A stretch of 64,000 nucleotides of DNA from Lates calcarifer (lineage: Eukaryota; Chordata; Actinopteri; Centropomidae), in assembly GCF_001640805.2 (NCBI RefSeq), contig NC_066833.1, positions 13,596,183 through 13,660,182 of the forward strand, written 5' to 3'. The notes below the pieces were generated by a model that was not told the DNA's origin, searched no databases, and saw only the letters and a program-made list of their open reading frames with translations. Made by a program: the position numbers and the translations under genes. How positions within the stretch are numbered: the first letter of the stretch is position 1; the number at the start of each line of letters is the position of its first letter. Shown here in pieces: positions 1-11,662 of the stretch.

Positions 1-3000
1 AGCCAACAGTGGCACAGCAGAGGTGTGTAATTGGTAATTTCAGAGCGTCGCCGGCACTCCCCTTAAATGACAACCTCATCTCTTCAGCAGCCGGGCCTGT
101 CTCCAATGATCACCTCCATTTGCATTTAGAGTGAGTGGCAAAAGGTGACAAGGGTATGTGTGTGTGTGCGTGTGTGAACGCCTGAGTGTGTGCCAGCACA
201 GGGGTGTGACAGCCTGTCTTGGATGTGAGCGCACTCAGAAAGCATCTTGACTCAAACACAAACTCTTAACTGGTATATTTAAGGTGAGCAAGAGGCAGAC
301 AGCAAATTTAGATTTGTCAGATTTCTGTGGTGCAGATTATGTTCACCTCTGGCAGGAAAAACTAGAGAGAAATCACTTCCCACCCAGAAGCTGAACCACC
401 CAGAGAGTAGCTAAGGGTGTCTGTACACACTCAAATACTTTCTCCACAGTTTGTCTCGGTGATATGATTTTCCTGAGGGTGTCTTTTTTCCGAATTTAAC
501 AGTGAGGTGGCTGCAGGCCCCTGCGGGCAATCGATCGGCATTCTTCTGCTTTACGCCAAACCTGTCTGTCCACCTGTCTGCCTGCCAGGTCTGAGTCACA
601 TGAAGGGCAACAGAGCCAGAGGGTAAGACACTGCAGGGAAGGAGACCTCTACCAAGCTGTGCAGGGCGGTCGTTTTGTGTGCGTAAGTGTGTGTTTTCAA
701 AGGTAGGAAGTGGTGGGCAGGGGAGATGTTAAGATACTACTGTCTCTGAAGTCAAGCAAGATGAAAAGCCTGTGATCATCCTCTATCCTCTTACCTTCTG
801 ACAAAAGGCAAAGAAGAGTAGATTAGGTGTTTCCTTTAAAATTAATCACAGGGTGGAGTGACGTTAAGTGAGGAGGTCCGTGGGTCTGAAAACAGAATGC
901 AAATGCCTTCAAAAAATTGTAGTTTTGCTCAATTCTTTTGGCGCAGCATTAGAAGCAAAAAAAAAGGCCCATGTGGCAATTTCTAAAAAACTGCAATATA
1001 GTCCATCACATCATGAGCTCACGCCAATGGTCATTTAGCAGTGATTAACAAAATTAAAAATAACATTAAGCAAAATATTTTGGTAAAATGTTTTGGCGAG
1101 TCTACTCCACGTCTAACTATAATGTACCTGGTTAGAAACAACATCTGGTTAGATCCAGCCTCGACATGACCACTGACCTCCAACCTGGACATGAAATTCA
1201 ACTTTTTCCAGTGTGGCGCCGTTAGCCTAGGGCTTCAGAATCATAACCATGAACCATAATGCCCCCAGCTCACATCTGGGTGGGGACCTTTTGTGTAATT
1301 TCTCATCTCTCAACTGTTATCTATCCCCTAAAGCTCAATAGCCAGATTGAGAGTATGGTGAGCAGAAAACTCATGATGAAATCAGTGGGTGCGTTAAATG
1401 TTATGCAAACCATGTTGACCCTAGTGTTGCTTTCATCAGTGATGCACATGTGCTGGTGCACAATGCAAGTCTTCACACTACTCCACTGATCAGCAGTTGG
1501 TGGAGGTAACAAGCAAGCATATTGTGAGATCAAGACAGATGAGTCAAGTGTATCATGACAAAAATACAAAGATTTATTTAGCAAGAAGGAAAAAAAGCTC
1601 CCAAATAACACTGTTTATTCCTTAAATACAAGTGTAGTACAAATGTGTGTCAACACTGACAAGCTTTACTCCATAAGGTATTGGTGTGTTTCCCTGGGTG
1701 TCTAAGTAGATAGTGTATTTAAGTAAGCTTCTCACAGATAAGGCACTAACACATCTGAAGCGCTAGGGTAAATATAAAGTGGCAGTGTTTGTGAGTAAAT
1801 GTTGATTTAGAAATCACACTTGAACTGGAAACCAGCACCACAGTGTCCCGTTTACTCTGTACTGTAAAAGGCTATGAGGTGTGAAACCCTGTTTTATCTC
1901 AACTCCAGGGAGAAGTGTGTAAAAAAAATGCTTAGAATATAATCACAAATGCATCCTCCCCCTCCTTCCTTTACCCCCTCAGTAAACACTGACTTGACAT
2001 GATGCCTTCTCTTCCATAAGTCAGCTCTTTTCAGACAAACTTCTGACTATTTGTGTCAGCAGGAAAAATAGGGAGGCGAGTAAAACACAATATATATAAA
2101 AATATGCTGTAATATGTACCTAATCCAGAACCAAGCCTCAACCTAACCCTCAAAGCAAACTGTGATTGGACGGGAGAAGTTCAACGTTCAGGAATAAATC
2201 TTTCCCTTTGGAAAAACAGGAGAATCAGTGTGACTCCTGCAGGTTTTTGTAATGCTGGTTTAGGTTTAGAGCATCAAGGAAGTGTAAGAAAAAAAAAGTC
2301 AAACATAATACAGAGAAAGGATAAGGAATTATAATGCCTTGTGACCATGTTTATGACAGTTCTTCATGATAAATGCACTGAATAAAGCTTCAGAAATGAT
2401 CACAGATACAGATTAAGCCGTTTTCAGACATGGATTCTGTAACCTTGGTGGATTTAGCTACATATCTGTTAAATTAATGGCGTATTTGGCATTTAAATAC
2501 ATGTCTGCAATTTGTCTGCATGTGTCCAGACTGTATTCCTTCTGACTGCAGCTATAGCAATACTGGAGAACAGCTGTGAGTTGTAAAAATAATAACATAA
2601 TTGATATTAAAACTCACTTTGCAGTTGAATAAAATTCTCCACACCAACATGCAGAATTGCTGGCAACTGTACCTCGTGAAGTGCATGTCTGAAAAGGGCT
2701 TGATAATAAATTACAAGCATTTTACAGATTATAGACTGACTCATTGGAAAAGTCACAAGACTAATTTGGTTCTTTATAGAACATGATATGCTAAAGACAT
2801 GGAAGACAGATAAAATGTAAATGATAAAGTCCCTTACACTGTGTGATTTGTACCTCTTGATGTCTTTTGATCTGTGTACAGTATCAAGTAAGGAGGCTGT
2901 GTGAGGATCAATCCACTGAGGTGTCCCTCAGTCTGGCCAAAAAAGGGAGGTATATGGAAAATAAATGTTTTATAGAAAAATGAAAGGATAAATATAAAAT

Positions 3001-3631
3001 ATTACACAAAAGAGGTATAAAACCCACAAAGAAGATTAAAAAATACTATTGAGGAAAGTGTACACAGGATTCTTGGGTACAGTCATTAAACTTTGGCACG
3101 TAATCAAACTTGCACACACTGCTGGTTTGTGTGGGGTTTTCCTGGTTAGTGTTTGAGACTGGCCACAAAGGGCTAGAAAAGGATGTGGGCAGAATGCCAC
3201 TGGTTATACTGGTCATGATGGAGTGTACTTCAGAGTCTTCACATAAAGCCAGAACTAAAAGAGAGAACAAGAACAAGGGGGACAGATGTACATCAGTGGG
3301 TTAAGAACCAATTTTACAGCATTAAAAAATAAGCATACTTCACATTATTTCATTAAATTTCCTCTCTGCAGAGCCGCAGTGATGTAAACCATAAGTCAGT
3401 ATTTGGTTAAGTCTGAAACACTGCAAAAATTTAACGGACAAATGTAAGTAGTTACCACGAGGAGAATCAAACACTAATATTCACCACGTCAGTCAGTGCT
3501 CTCGTGTATCTGAAATACACTCGATAGTCATTATGTTTGTTGCCCCACATTAGTTTTCCCAGCAGATGGCAATGTGTAATAAAATGAAATATTTCCATGA
3601 AATATAAGCATCAGCTTTCAGAACAAGTCTC
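1..3631. other. 3' flank of septin10, no gene seen
   Basis: No open frame here looks like a conserved protein. The part next to the septin10 stop (which ends at 3632) should contain its 3' UTR. On the minus strand, AATAAA poly(A) signals occur at 1619-1614 and 1578-1573, which would allow a 3' UTR of about 2 kb. I cannot place the real cleavage site. A short TG/TGTGCG-rich tract lies at about 156-176. Small open frames of 60-96 codons lack conserved motifs and are treated as chance. Confidence 0.5.
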
Positions 3632-6600
3632 TTACTTCTTGCGGTCTTTGTCCTTCTTGCCGTTGGCAGTGAGACTCTGGGCCTGTAGGAGCTGAGCAGC
3701 AGCTCGTCTCTTGCTGAAGGAACTCTGGTCCTCCTCCAGGAGTCTCTTCTTCTCCTCCAAGGCTGCTTTCTCGTCCGCATGGAGACGCTTCAGCTGCTCA
3801 AAACGGCTCTGCAGCTGAAACACACGCATGGACAGGGAACATGGTTAAATTACAGAAATGCTTATATTTCTGTATCAAGGAGAACAAATTACCAACTTCA
3901 TTCTAGTACCATAAAGAGTAGTTGCCCTCCCCACTAAACCAAATTACATGTGAAATAGTAAAAAGGAAATATTTCCTCTATTTTGATTTTATCCAGTAAA
4001 AGAGTAAACGTTATGAAACAAATATGCTCTTTACTTTTCTAATAATTCAGAGGAAAGGTAAACAAAAATAAGAGAAAACAGAAAGAAAGCTGGTAAAATA
4101 ATGTGCAATTATATAGATTTAAAAATAAGTACAATAAGTAAGTACAAATAACTACTTCCTGTGAGAGCTAAATGAAGACTTGATTACACAGAGATTTGGT
4201 TGAATAAAACTGAACTGAGTCATGGTTTCCAAAATTGTATCAGTTCGAGAAAATGAATTCAGCAAATCATACCCCCTGGGCCTGAATGTCTAGTTGTAGC
4301 CAATCAAACACTGTCAGTGACAGGTAGTGTGTGTGTATTTATGTGTGCATGTGTGTTTGTGTGTGCCTCTGCATGTCTATGAACCTCTCTCTCAGCCTCC
4401 TTCAGCTCCGCCTCCTTCTCCTTCACCCTCTGCACAAACATCTGTCTCATTTCATCCTCTCTCTTCTGCAGCTCCACCAGGAACTCCTGACGTTTGGCCT
4501 CGTAAGTCTGCTGCAAACTGCACACATGCACACAAACACACACAGATCAGCTGTCAGTCATGTCAGTTGTACATTTTTCTTAGTACAGATACAGAGATTG
4601 TGAGTTAGCAGCTCACCTGACAGGTTTGCACTCTGGGTCTGTGTCTTTGAAGCCCATCTCCTCCAGTTTGCAGCGTCTGTACAGCTCAGTAGTGGCGAGT
4701 GTGCGTCTGCTCTCTAAGGTCCTCCATGTTTACACAAATCAGCATCTCCCTCAGCTTCACAAAGTCACAGTGATTCTCGTTCTCCACTGACACACACAGA
4801 CATTAGACAAGTTATAGGGTCATCTTCCTAGCTGATTCCTCCAGATCTTTTTATCTAAGGCTAGAAAACAATGTGCTGATTTCAATAGTTAGCTAAGTTT
4901 AGCTGTGATGATCTCTTTCTTTTGAGTGTAAAATCTTAGGTTTGAAGAGATTAATAGATGCCCACTGTATCAATTAACAGCAAGATCCTGAGTAATGGTT
5001 TTACAGAAACAGACACAACACACAGTGATTCATCTTACCTTGTACTACACCCCAGGGATACTGACGAGCCTTCACCATCTTATTGCCAACACTGACTTCC
5101 TCTGTGCTGCCTACTACAGCAAATGGCAAATGACCCTACAAAAACAGACACAGTATGAGGCTAGACTGCTAAAAAAAAAAGATAAAACATAGTGAGATTC
5201 ACACTAATAATGCTAAAAAAAAGAACTTGTTTTAGGTGTAACATATACATTTATACACCAGCTCCCTTAGCCATTCCTCCTCACACACAGTACATCTACT
5301 TGTATAAGTTATATTTTTAAAACCTTGCTGATGCTACAAAGAAATTCAAATACAATTCTTCAATACAAACTAAAATATACTGTATGTGAAAATAAAAAAC
5401 AACTGTGCACCTATGGGAATATACTGAAGATATGTAAGACTGATGACTATGAGCTAGAAAATCCACACAAAGAATAAACAAACCTTTCTAAAGCGGAGTT
5501 TCTGACCCGAAATACTTTAAGTAACTGTAAAATAAAGTTTTTACCTCAGTCTACAAACACTGGTAAGAAAACTATGGGCAACACTGTGGCACTATGTGTG
5601 TGACCTCTTACGTTCATAGTGGTGTTGACTTTGGCCACGGTCTCATCATCCAGGGGGAACTGGTAGATCTGGACGCCATTGCTGACCAGCTCACTCATGA
5701 TTTTGATCTTAAACTTATGCAGCTCGCTCTTACTGATGGTGTCAGCCTTGGCGATCACAGGGATGATGTTCACCTACGGTAAGATGGGACACACATTCAC
5801 AAACATTTTTCTTCCTCAGCTATCATCATTTACATCTACAGGTATTGCATGTAGCGTTGTATGAAACTGGTAAGAAAAAAAATTCTATGACTAACTTCCC
5901 TAAACGCAGGACTAAATAAATGGGCTAAAACAAGCTAATCTCACTGACCAGCACACCAGACTTAGTTGTAGTCTAGGAAGACGTTTCACCTCTCATCCAA
6001 GAGGCTTCATCAGTTCGTGTTTGCATGCGAACACAAACTTCCTTGAGATAACTATGACCTAGATAAATGAGAATATTCACAAGCCCACCACAAAACTACA
6101 TGCAGACACATTTAAAAGGCAACAAATAGTCTGAAACAAAAGTACAAACAACAGCACAATTCAACAAAAACTTTAACCATTCAGAATTTGTTTTCATTAG
6201 TTTATGTAAAATTCTTTTTTAAGAACTCTTTTAGATATGTGTTATATAAACCATGTTTACTGATGTTATTTCTGGCTCAGCAGCCCACTCTGCTGTCCAA
6301 GGCATCCCACATTCCTGTCTGTCCGTCCTCTTGTCGTACCAGAGAAAGAGAGGTCTGAAATGAGTTGCTATCACTATACAAGCCTCTGGGCCAGACGGAC
6401 CACACACCCGTACGCACATAGAGAATACACACTGATCCCAGCAGAAAAAACAAAACAATGCTTGGAGATCTGTTCCAACAGCTGTCTGAGTGACGGACAG
6501 TCTCTCTGTCAGTGCTGCACATTCAACAAATGGCTCTTTCTGTGTGTGTCTGTACAGTGACACAAAAGGACAACTCGAGTGTGTGTGCGTGAAGTGATTA

Positions 6601-9600
6601 CAGCATTCCAACGCTTTTTCTACTCCATTCACACGCAAATCCGGGTCTACTGACACTCCGGCGCAGTGAAATCACACAAACACACAAAGAAACACAAAGT
6701 CGCGACACACAGAGAGCATGGGAAAGTTTCTGACCACTTCAAGAGTGATGGGAGGGGTTTTAGGCAGTTGGATAGTGAACCACTCCCAGCAGTCGGACAA
6801 AAAAGGAAAGTTTAGAAACGACCGCAGCGTAGCCCCTCATACAGAACCTCCCACTGTCTCTCACATGCATATCAGTTAATGATCAGTTTATCATGTAATG
6901 TTCACATTCACATTAGTGCCATGCAACATTTTTATAAGTCTAAAGACACGGCAATCATGTGACACTACATACGTCAGTCATCACACAAAGTGTAGATGAT
7001 GATCCATATGTCTCTGGAACCTCAATTTACAACTTATTTACAGTGAACCGCTCAATATCTGTTAGTGGTGGAGTAGTGAGTGAGTTAACAAGGGAGTGAT
7101 TTCAGACACAGCAGGATTTTCTATAACTAATCCTAAAAGGTTGATATAATCTCTATCACAATGAAGGGAACCATGCCACTGCCTCACTATCGTGAATTAA
7201 ATGAGCTTAACAGTATATTCTCAACCTTGGAAACAGCAGTTGACAGGACAGGTTTCACTCAAAGTCCACGTACTCACTTGTAGATCTTTTGGTACAAGCC
7301 CTCGTCAACTGCTGTTTTCTACATCAAGTGTTAAGCTCAATTTTTAAACTAACATGGACAAAAGGTCAAAAAAATACATGGCTGCAGTGTCTGTCTTGGT
7401 TATTATTATCTTCTATTTTTATGCTAGACATGCCTGACTATAATAATATAACCAGCTGCTTCACAGTATAGTGCATCTACCATCATGTTTAGGACAGGAA
7501 TTAAGCTATTAAGTGTGTGATTGCCCCAGGGATTGTAACCTATCTTTGTTGTCTTTCCCTTTTGTTTCAGGAAGTCAGAGGGTGCAGCTGAGACCTTTAC
7601 AGGTGTACAGTACACCTGAGTAGTCTAGGCACAGGAATCTATGATGAATCAGACCTGCTAGGTCCTCTCATTCTCCTCCCCTGACCTGTTAACGGACTTT
7701 GCTCCCTGTATTTCACATCCATGCATTCTTACACTCCATAACATTCACGCATATCGTGTTTACACAGCTAACATGCTCACAAACATACTTTTTTTCTATT
7801 TCATATATTCAATTAAAACAATTTTCATTGTGGATTTCATTATTGGCCTCCTTCCTTTCTCACATACTAGCCAATGAAAAATATTTTCTTGGCTCCTCCT
7901 GTAAAATGAAAAAATGTCAAATTGCTTGATATTCCAAATATTTCCTGTTAATCCTTATCTGGGATAGACAGTACTTTCCAAAATGCTGCAGCATTTCAGA
8001 AATCCCACATCAAAGTGAATATACAAAATCCACCTGATGTATTGTACAATATGTCAGTCTGACCTTTTTTTGAGCATACACAGTGATCCTTCACATACCT
8101 TGCTGTCTAGTTTCTTCATAGTGACCAGGTCCAGGGATTTGAGTGAATGTCCTGAGGGGGAGATGAAGTAAAGGCAGGCATGGACTCGTGAGTCATGGTA
8201 GTTGTGAAGAGAGCGCTTGATCTTTAGCTCTTCCTGCAGATAACTCTCAAACTGCCTATCGATGTAGTCCACCACCGGCTGATAGCTACAGGAAAGACAT
8301 ATAAGGCTGATCAGTGATGTGGGTGATATGGATGGTAAACATGTATATAAAATAGGATGTTTACCTTAACACTCATTCTTAAACACATTTACTTTCATCA
8401 TCACTCAAACTGCCTTGAACACTTTTTGAGACTGTCACTCTTGTTCACTGCCACACACTCTAGTCCTCCCACCTCTCTTGTTTGTTCATTTGGTCTCCGA
8501 AGCCCACAGTGTTGACCACGGTGAGGCGTAGCCTGACATTACTCTCCTGCAGGTCGTAGGTCTGGGCGCGCAGCTTAACCTGAGGCTCAAAATGGGATGA
8601 CTCAAAGTTCTCAAAGTTGGTATTGAATAGAGTGTCCATTAGAGTAGACTTGCCAATACCAGTCTCACCTAGAGCCAGAAAAAAAGTGACACAATTTGTC
8701 ATTATTAACCTTCATGGCTGAGATTCAATATTCTACTGTCATCACTGTCAATGACCCTAAGAAGTCTACTAATCCTTAAACTTCCTTCGGTAAAAAAAGG
8801 ATGTCTGAACACCCAATCCTATTTTTACCACCTGACTGAGACATTTAAACCAGCATCCTCCAACTGCTGCCACAAAGTCAAATGTACCAGACTGATAAGA
8901 CAGACCTAAGTGATAACATGTCCCTATAAGCATGTAGTGTCAAGTGAATGCTTACTTTTAGTAGTGGCATCCTCACACTGTCACATTGTATGTGTGTGTG
9001 TGTGTGTGTGTGTATCTGTGTGTGTGTGTGTGTGTGTGTGTATCTGTGTTTTAGTGGGCATTAAATTTACATACCGATGCAGAGAATATTAAAGCAGAAG
9101 CCCTGGCAGATGGACTTGTTGACAAGCTGATCGGGAAGACTGTCAAAGCCCACATGGCCTGCCAAGGAGAGAGGCCGGACTCCTTTATCCTGAGAAAGAA
9201 ATCACACAAACACACAGATCATTCTCAAGATGTTGTAGCCATTTTCCTCCTATATGGGGTAATTGACTAAATTTCACTGTAGTGATGCACTCTAATCCAT
9301 ACTAAGATACATATTAACCTAGACTTTACATTTACCTATGCATAAATCTCCTATTGAGGGTAACTGAAATTAAATCACAAAAGACTGTAGTTATTGTTAT
9401 CAAATGGAATTTGCTCAATACATTACCCGTTTTACGTACGTCATTTCTAAGAATTAAATCAGCTTTGTGATTTAAGAGTATTACATTAACAAGCGGCTCT
9501 TGACAACTCAATACAAATGATGTAAAAACATGCTGTAAAAGTCTGTATCTCACCAAATCAGACAGAAACGTGTGAAAATGATGACTTATCATGACATATA

Positions 9601-10489
9601 TCTCCCGATGTACATGCTATAAAAAGCTTATCTTTAAAGACAGTCTATACCTAACTTTAATCCATCTTCCTAAATCTGCGCTCTCCGGTTGTCCTCCTCT
9701 GACCTGTACCTGTCTGCACAACTCTACAGTATCGGTAGTCAGCTAACCAGCAATAATCTGGTTAAAGAGTGTGGTACAAAATGCTGGCATTAAGGAAATT
9801 CCTCATGATAGATCTCCAACTTTTGACAGCTATATTCTATGTTGTTTACGTGGGAAACGCTTAATGTTCGCACACGTCTCAACGTATTTGTTTATTGCCA
9901 GATTTCTTGGTTGCAGTAGTACCCACTAAAGTTCATTCATAGGTGCTGCGATTTAGTGGCGCTTATCGAGCTAGCTTCGTGGCTAATGTTACCAACATAA
10001 CTTAGTAGTACTGTATGGACTAGGAACATTTTGGTAACTTTCTGTGTTGGCAACTGCATCACAGCAGTGTTTCACCGTGCAACACACAACTATTTCCAGA
10101 AACTTTTGTGTGTTGAACGGCTAGCGTAGTGTTAGCCAGCCAGTGCTCCCTCCACCCCACCCCGCGGGTGTGTTTAGGTAAAAGATGTGATATTTAATCC
10201 ATTTTTAAAAGGTGAAATCGGTGTTGAAAAGGCCCGCCTGATGCTCTGGATTTATGTCGACATGAAAGAGACAGATGTTGTTGAGTTCTGCACTGCAATA
10301 CCGTTTGAAATGCTGCCAGGTTTTAACTTGAAAATAACTTGAAAGACAGAAACTAGTCATCAGGCCAGCGGTAGCTAACATAATGGTAGCCCTGGACACT
10401 CCCTGCTCAACTGTCAAGAACAGTGTCATTTGTCAACTCAAAAGAAGGAAAATACTAACCGGCTGTCGAGCAACATCCGAAGAAGCCAT
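3632..10489 (-). CDS. septin10: septin 10, nine coding exons, with a frameshift in exon 7
   Basis: Septins are GTP-binding proteins that form hetero-oligomeric filaments on membranes and the cytoskeleton. Coding exons on the minus strand are 10489-10460, 9189-9075, 8668-8473, 8285-8099, 5773-5612, 5135-5039, 4786-4617, 4517-4385 and 3814-3632, all with GT-AG borders. The start is [10 protein letters not shown], close to the mammalian SEPTIN10 start. The P-loop GETGIGKS is at residues 49-56, the G4 motif AKAD at about 184-187, and the septin signature [11 protein letters not shown] at about 285-295. A coiled-coil tail ends in [16 protein letters not shown] and FENFESSHF fit SEPTIN10 better than SEPTIN6, 8 or 11. 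Exon 7 is 170 bp, where the neighbouring exon phases require 169. An extra base at about 4688 gives a stop after residue 295. Without it the protein would be about 423 residues. Every other exon and splice site is intact, so an assembly error or a very recent mutation is likely. The gene is divergent from sowahc, as in mammals. Confidence 0.93.
5774..8098 (-). other. septin10 intron 4 (largest intron)
   Basis: This intron lies between the exon that ends in KKLDSK and the exon that begins [11 protein letters not shown]. It is mostly AT-rich unique sequence. A short retroelement-like fragment is described separately at 5965-6020. Open frames of up to 141 codons on the minus strand (6231-6656) show no conserved protein. 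The other septin10 introns over 300 bp are 3815-4384, 5136-5611, 8669-9074 (with a TG tract) and 9190-10459. I see nothing else in them. Confidence 0.6.
5965..6020 (-). repeat. Fragment of a teleost retroelement-like repeat
   Basis: Read on the minus strand, this segment contains 'gatgaagcctcttggatgag' followed by 'aggtgaaacgtcttcc'. I recognise this string as very widespread in fish genomes, at the end of a retroelement-type repeat. Only a short remnant is visible and no reverse transcriptase frame is left, so I do not assign the class. It sits within septin10 intron 4. Confidence 0.45.
8990..9050. repeat. TG/TATC-interrupted TG microsatellite
   Basis: Two blocks of TG dinucleotides are separated by a 'tatctg' interruption, with a second 'tatctg' at the end. 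The tract lies just inside septin10 intron 2, 25-85 bp beyond the exon 2 donor at 9075/9074 as read on the minus strand. Confidence 0.9.
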
Positions 10490-11662
10490 AGTTTTAGACA
10501 GAGGCTAATGTCCCAAATAGATTCACAAATAATAAAACTAAATTGACAAACGACCGACTTCTTTTTTTTTTTTCAGAATCCAGATCGGGACCGCCTCACA
10601 GTGTGTGCCGTCGACAACTGGACAGACTACACCACCCACAACAATGTAGGGTTGAGGTGATCTTTTGTTTATAAATGTGCTTTTAAACTAACATTATGTA
10701 AATATGGGGATTCTAACGTCTGTCATTTTTAAGGAGCGAAATATAGCACAGTTATAGGTACCTGAAGACTAACTATATTAATTTACTGTGGTAACACAAC
10801 CCACCCCCCTTCTTTCAGAATGGTACAGCTCAACTTAATTTTCCCAGTCGCTCCCATGGTATGTGTTGGACTGTCTCAAAAAATAGTAAATTCGACATCA
10901 GTGCAACTATACAGCTGATGTTGATGCTGTCAGGCGTGAGTTTTTACCTTAAAAATTGAAAGAAATTTTAAGAATCTTTCGAAAAGTACATTGGTTGGCC
11001 TGCTTACTTAGTTTTGAAAGAAAAATCAAAGGTTCTCTCGGGTGTCACGGTAAAACAGATGTATTTCACTATGTTAGCTAAAAAATTTGGTAAAATAATT
11101 TTTCCACTCGTTTCATTACCATTGACGTTTGTGCATTTATTGTGTGCTTGTTGACCATATATAGGTTCTGAGTATTTGTTGGCCAACAAGATTACCATGG
11201 TTTGTTGCTGAAATATACCATTTCAGATATGTTACAGTTCTAGATCAATTCGTTATTCAATACAGATCCAAAGCACATTTCCACTTCTTTCTCATGCCAT
11301 CACGGCAAAGTTGAGATTTAAAATAAACCCGTATTCTCCAAGAGAGTTCTTTTACTCCGCGGTCTTTTTTTTTTTTTTACACCTAATTGGAAGTTCTAGT
11401 TTACGAGGAGCACGGGAACGCAGCATGATTTTTGCCGTGGTGAGCCCGTTTGCTCGGTTTCTCCAGCGACGTGCTGCGACCCCTATCTGCCGGAGCGCGG
11501 CACTGTTCTTTCCCCATGGAGGAGAGGAAGAGGCCGGAGGAGGTGATGCTGTCATCTGTTGTCACCGACCGCAGTGAATGACAACAGCATGAACATGGGG
11601 TCGTTTTGAAACGTTCTTGTGCAACTTAATCATCTTTTGCCCGCGTGTTTGGGCCGTCCGGG
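10490..11662. promoter_or_regulatory. Divergent promoter interval, septin10 / sowahc
   Basis: The septin10 start codon (10489, minus) and the sowahc start codon (11663, plus) face away from each other across 1,173 bp. The sowahc side (about 11400-11660) is visibly richer in GC and CpG than its surroundings, as expected of a CpG-island promoter. The septin10 side has a poly-T run at about 10561-10573 and the ACTACA-type string at about 10625-10645. I see no TATA box that I would trust. A small open frame (11311-11577, plus) lies in the probable sowahc leader and has no recognisable product. Confidence 0.6.

Noticed and set aside
6231..6656. 141-codon minus-strand frame within septin10 intron 4
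   Set aside because: It falls in an intron of a well-defined gene, shows no motif, and lacks splice signals that would join it to septin10.
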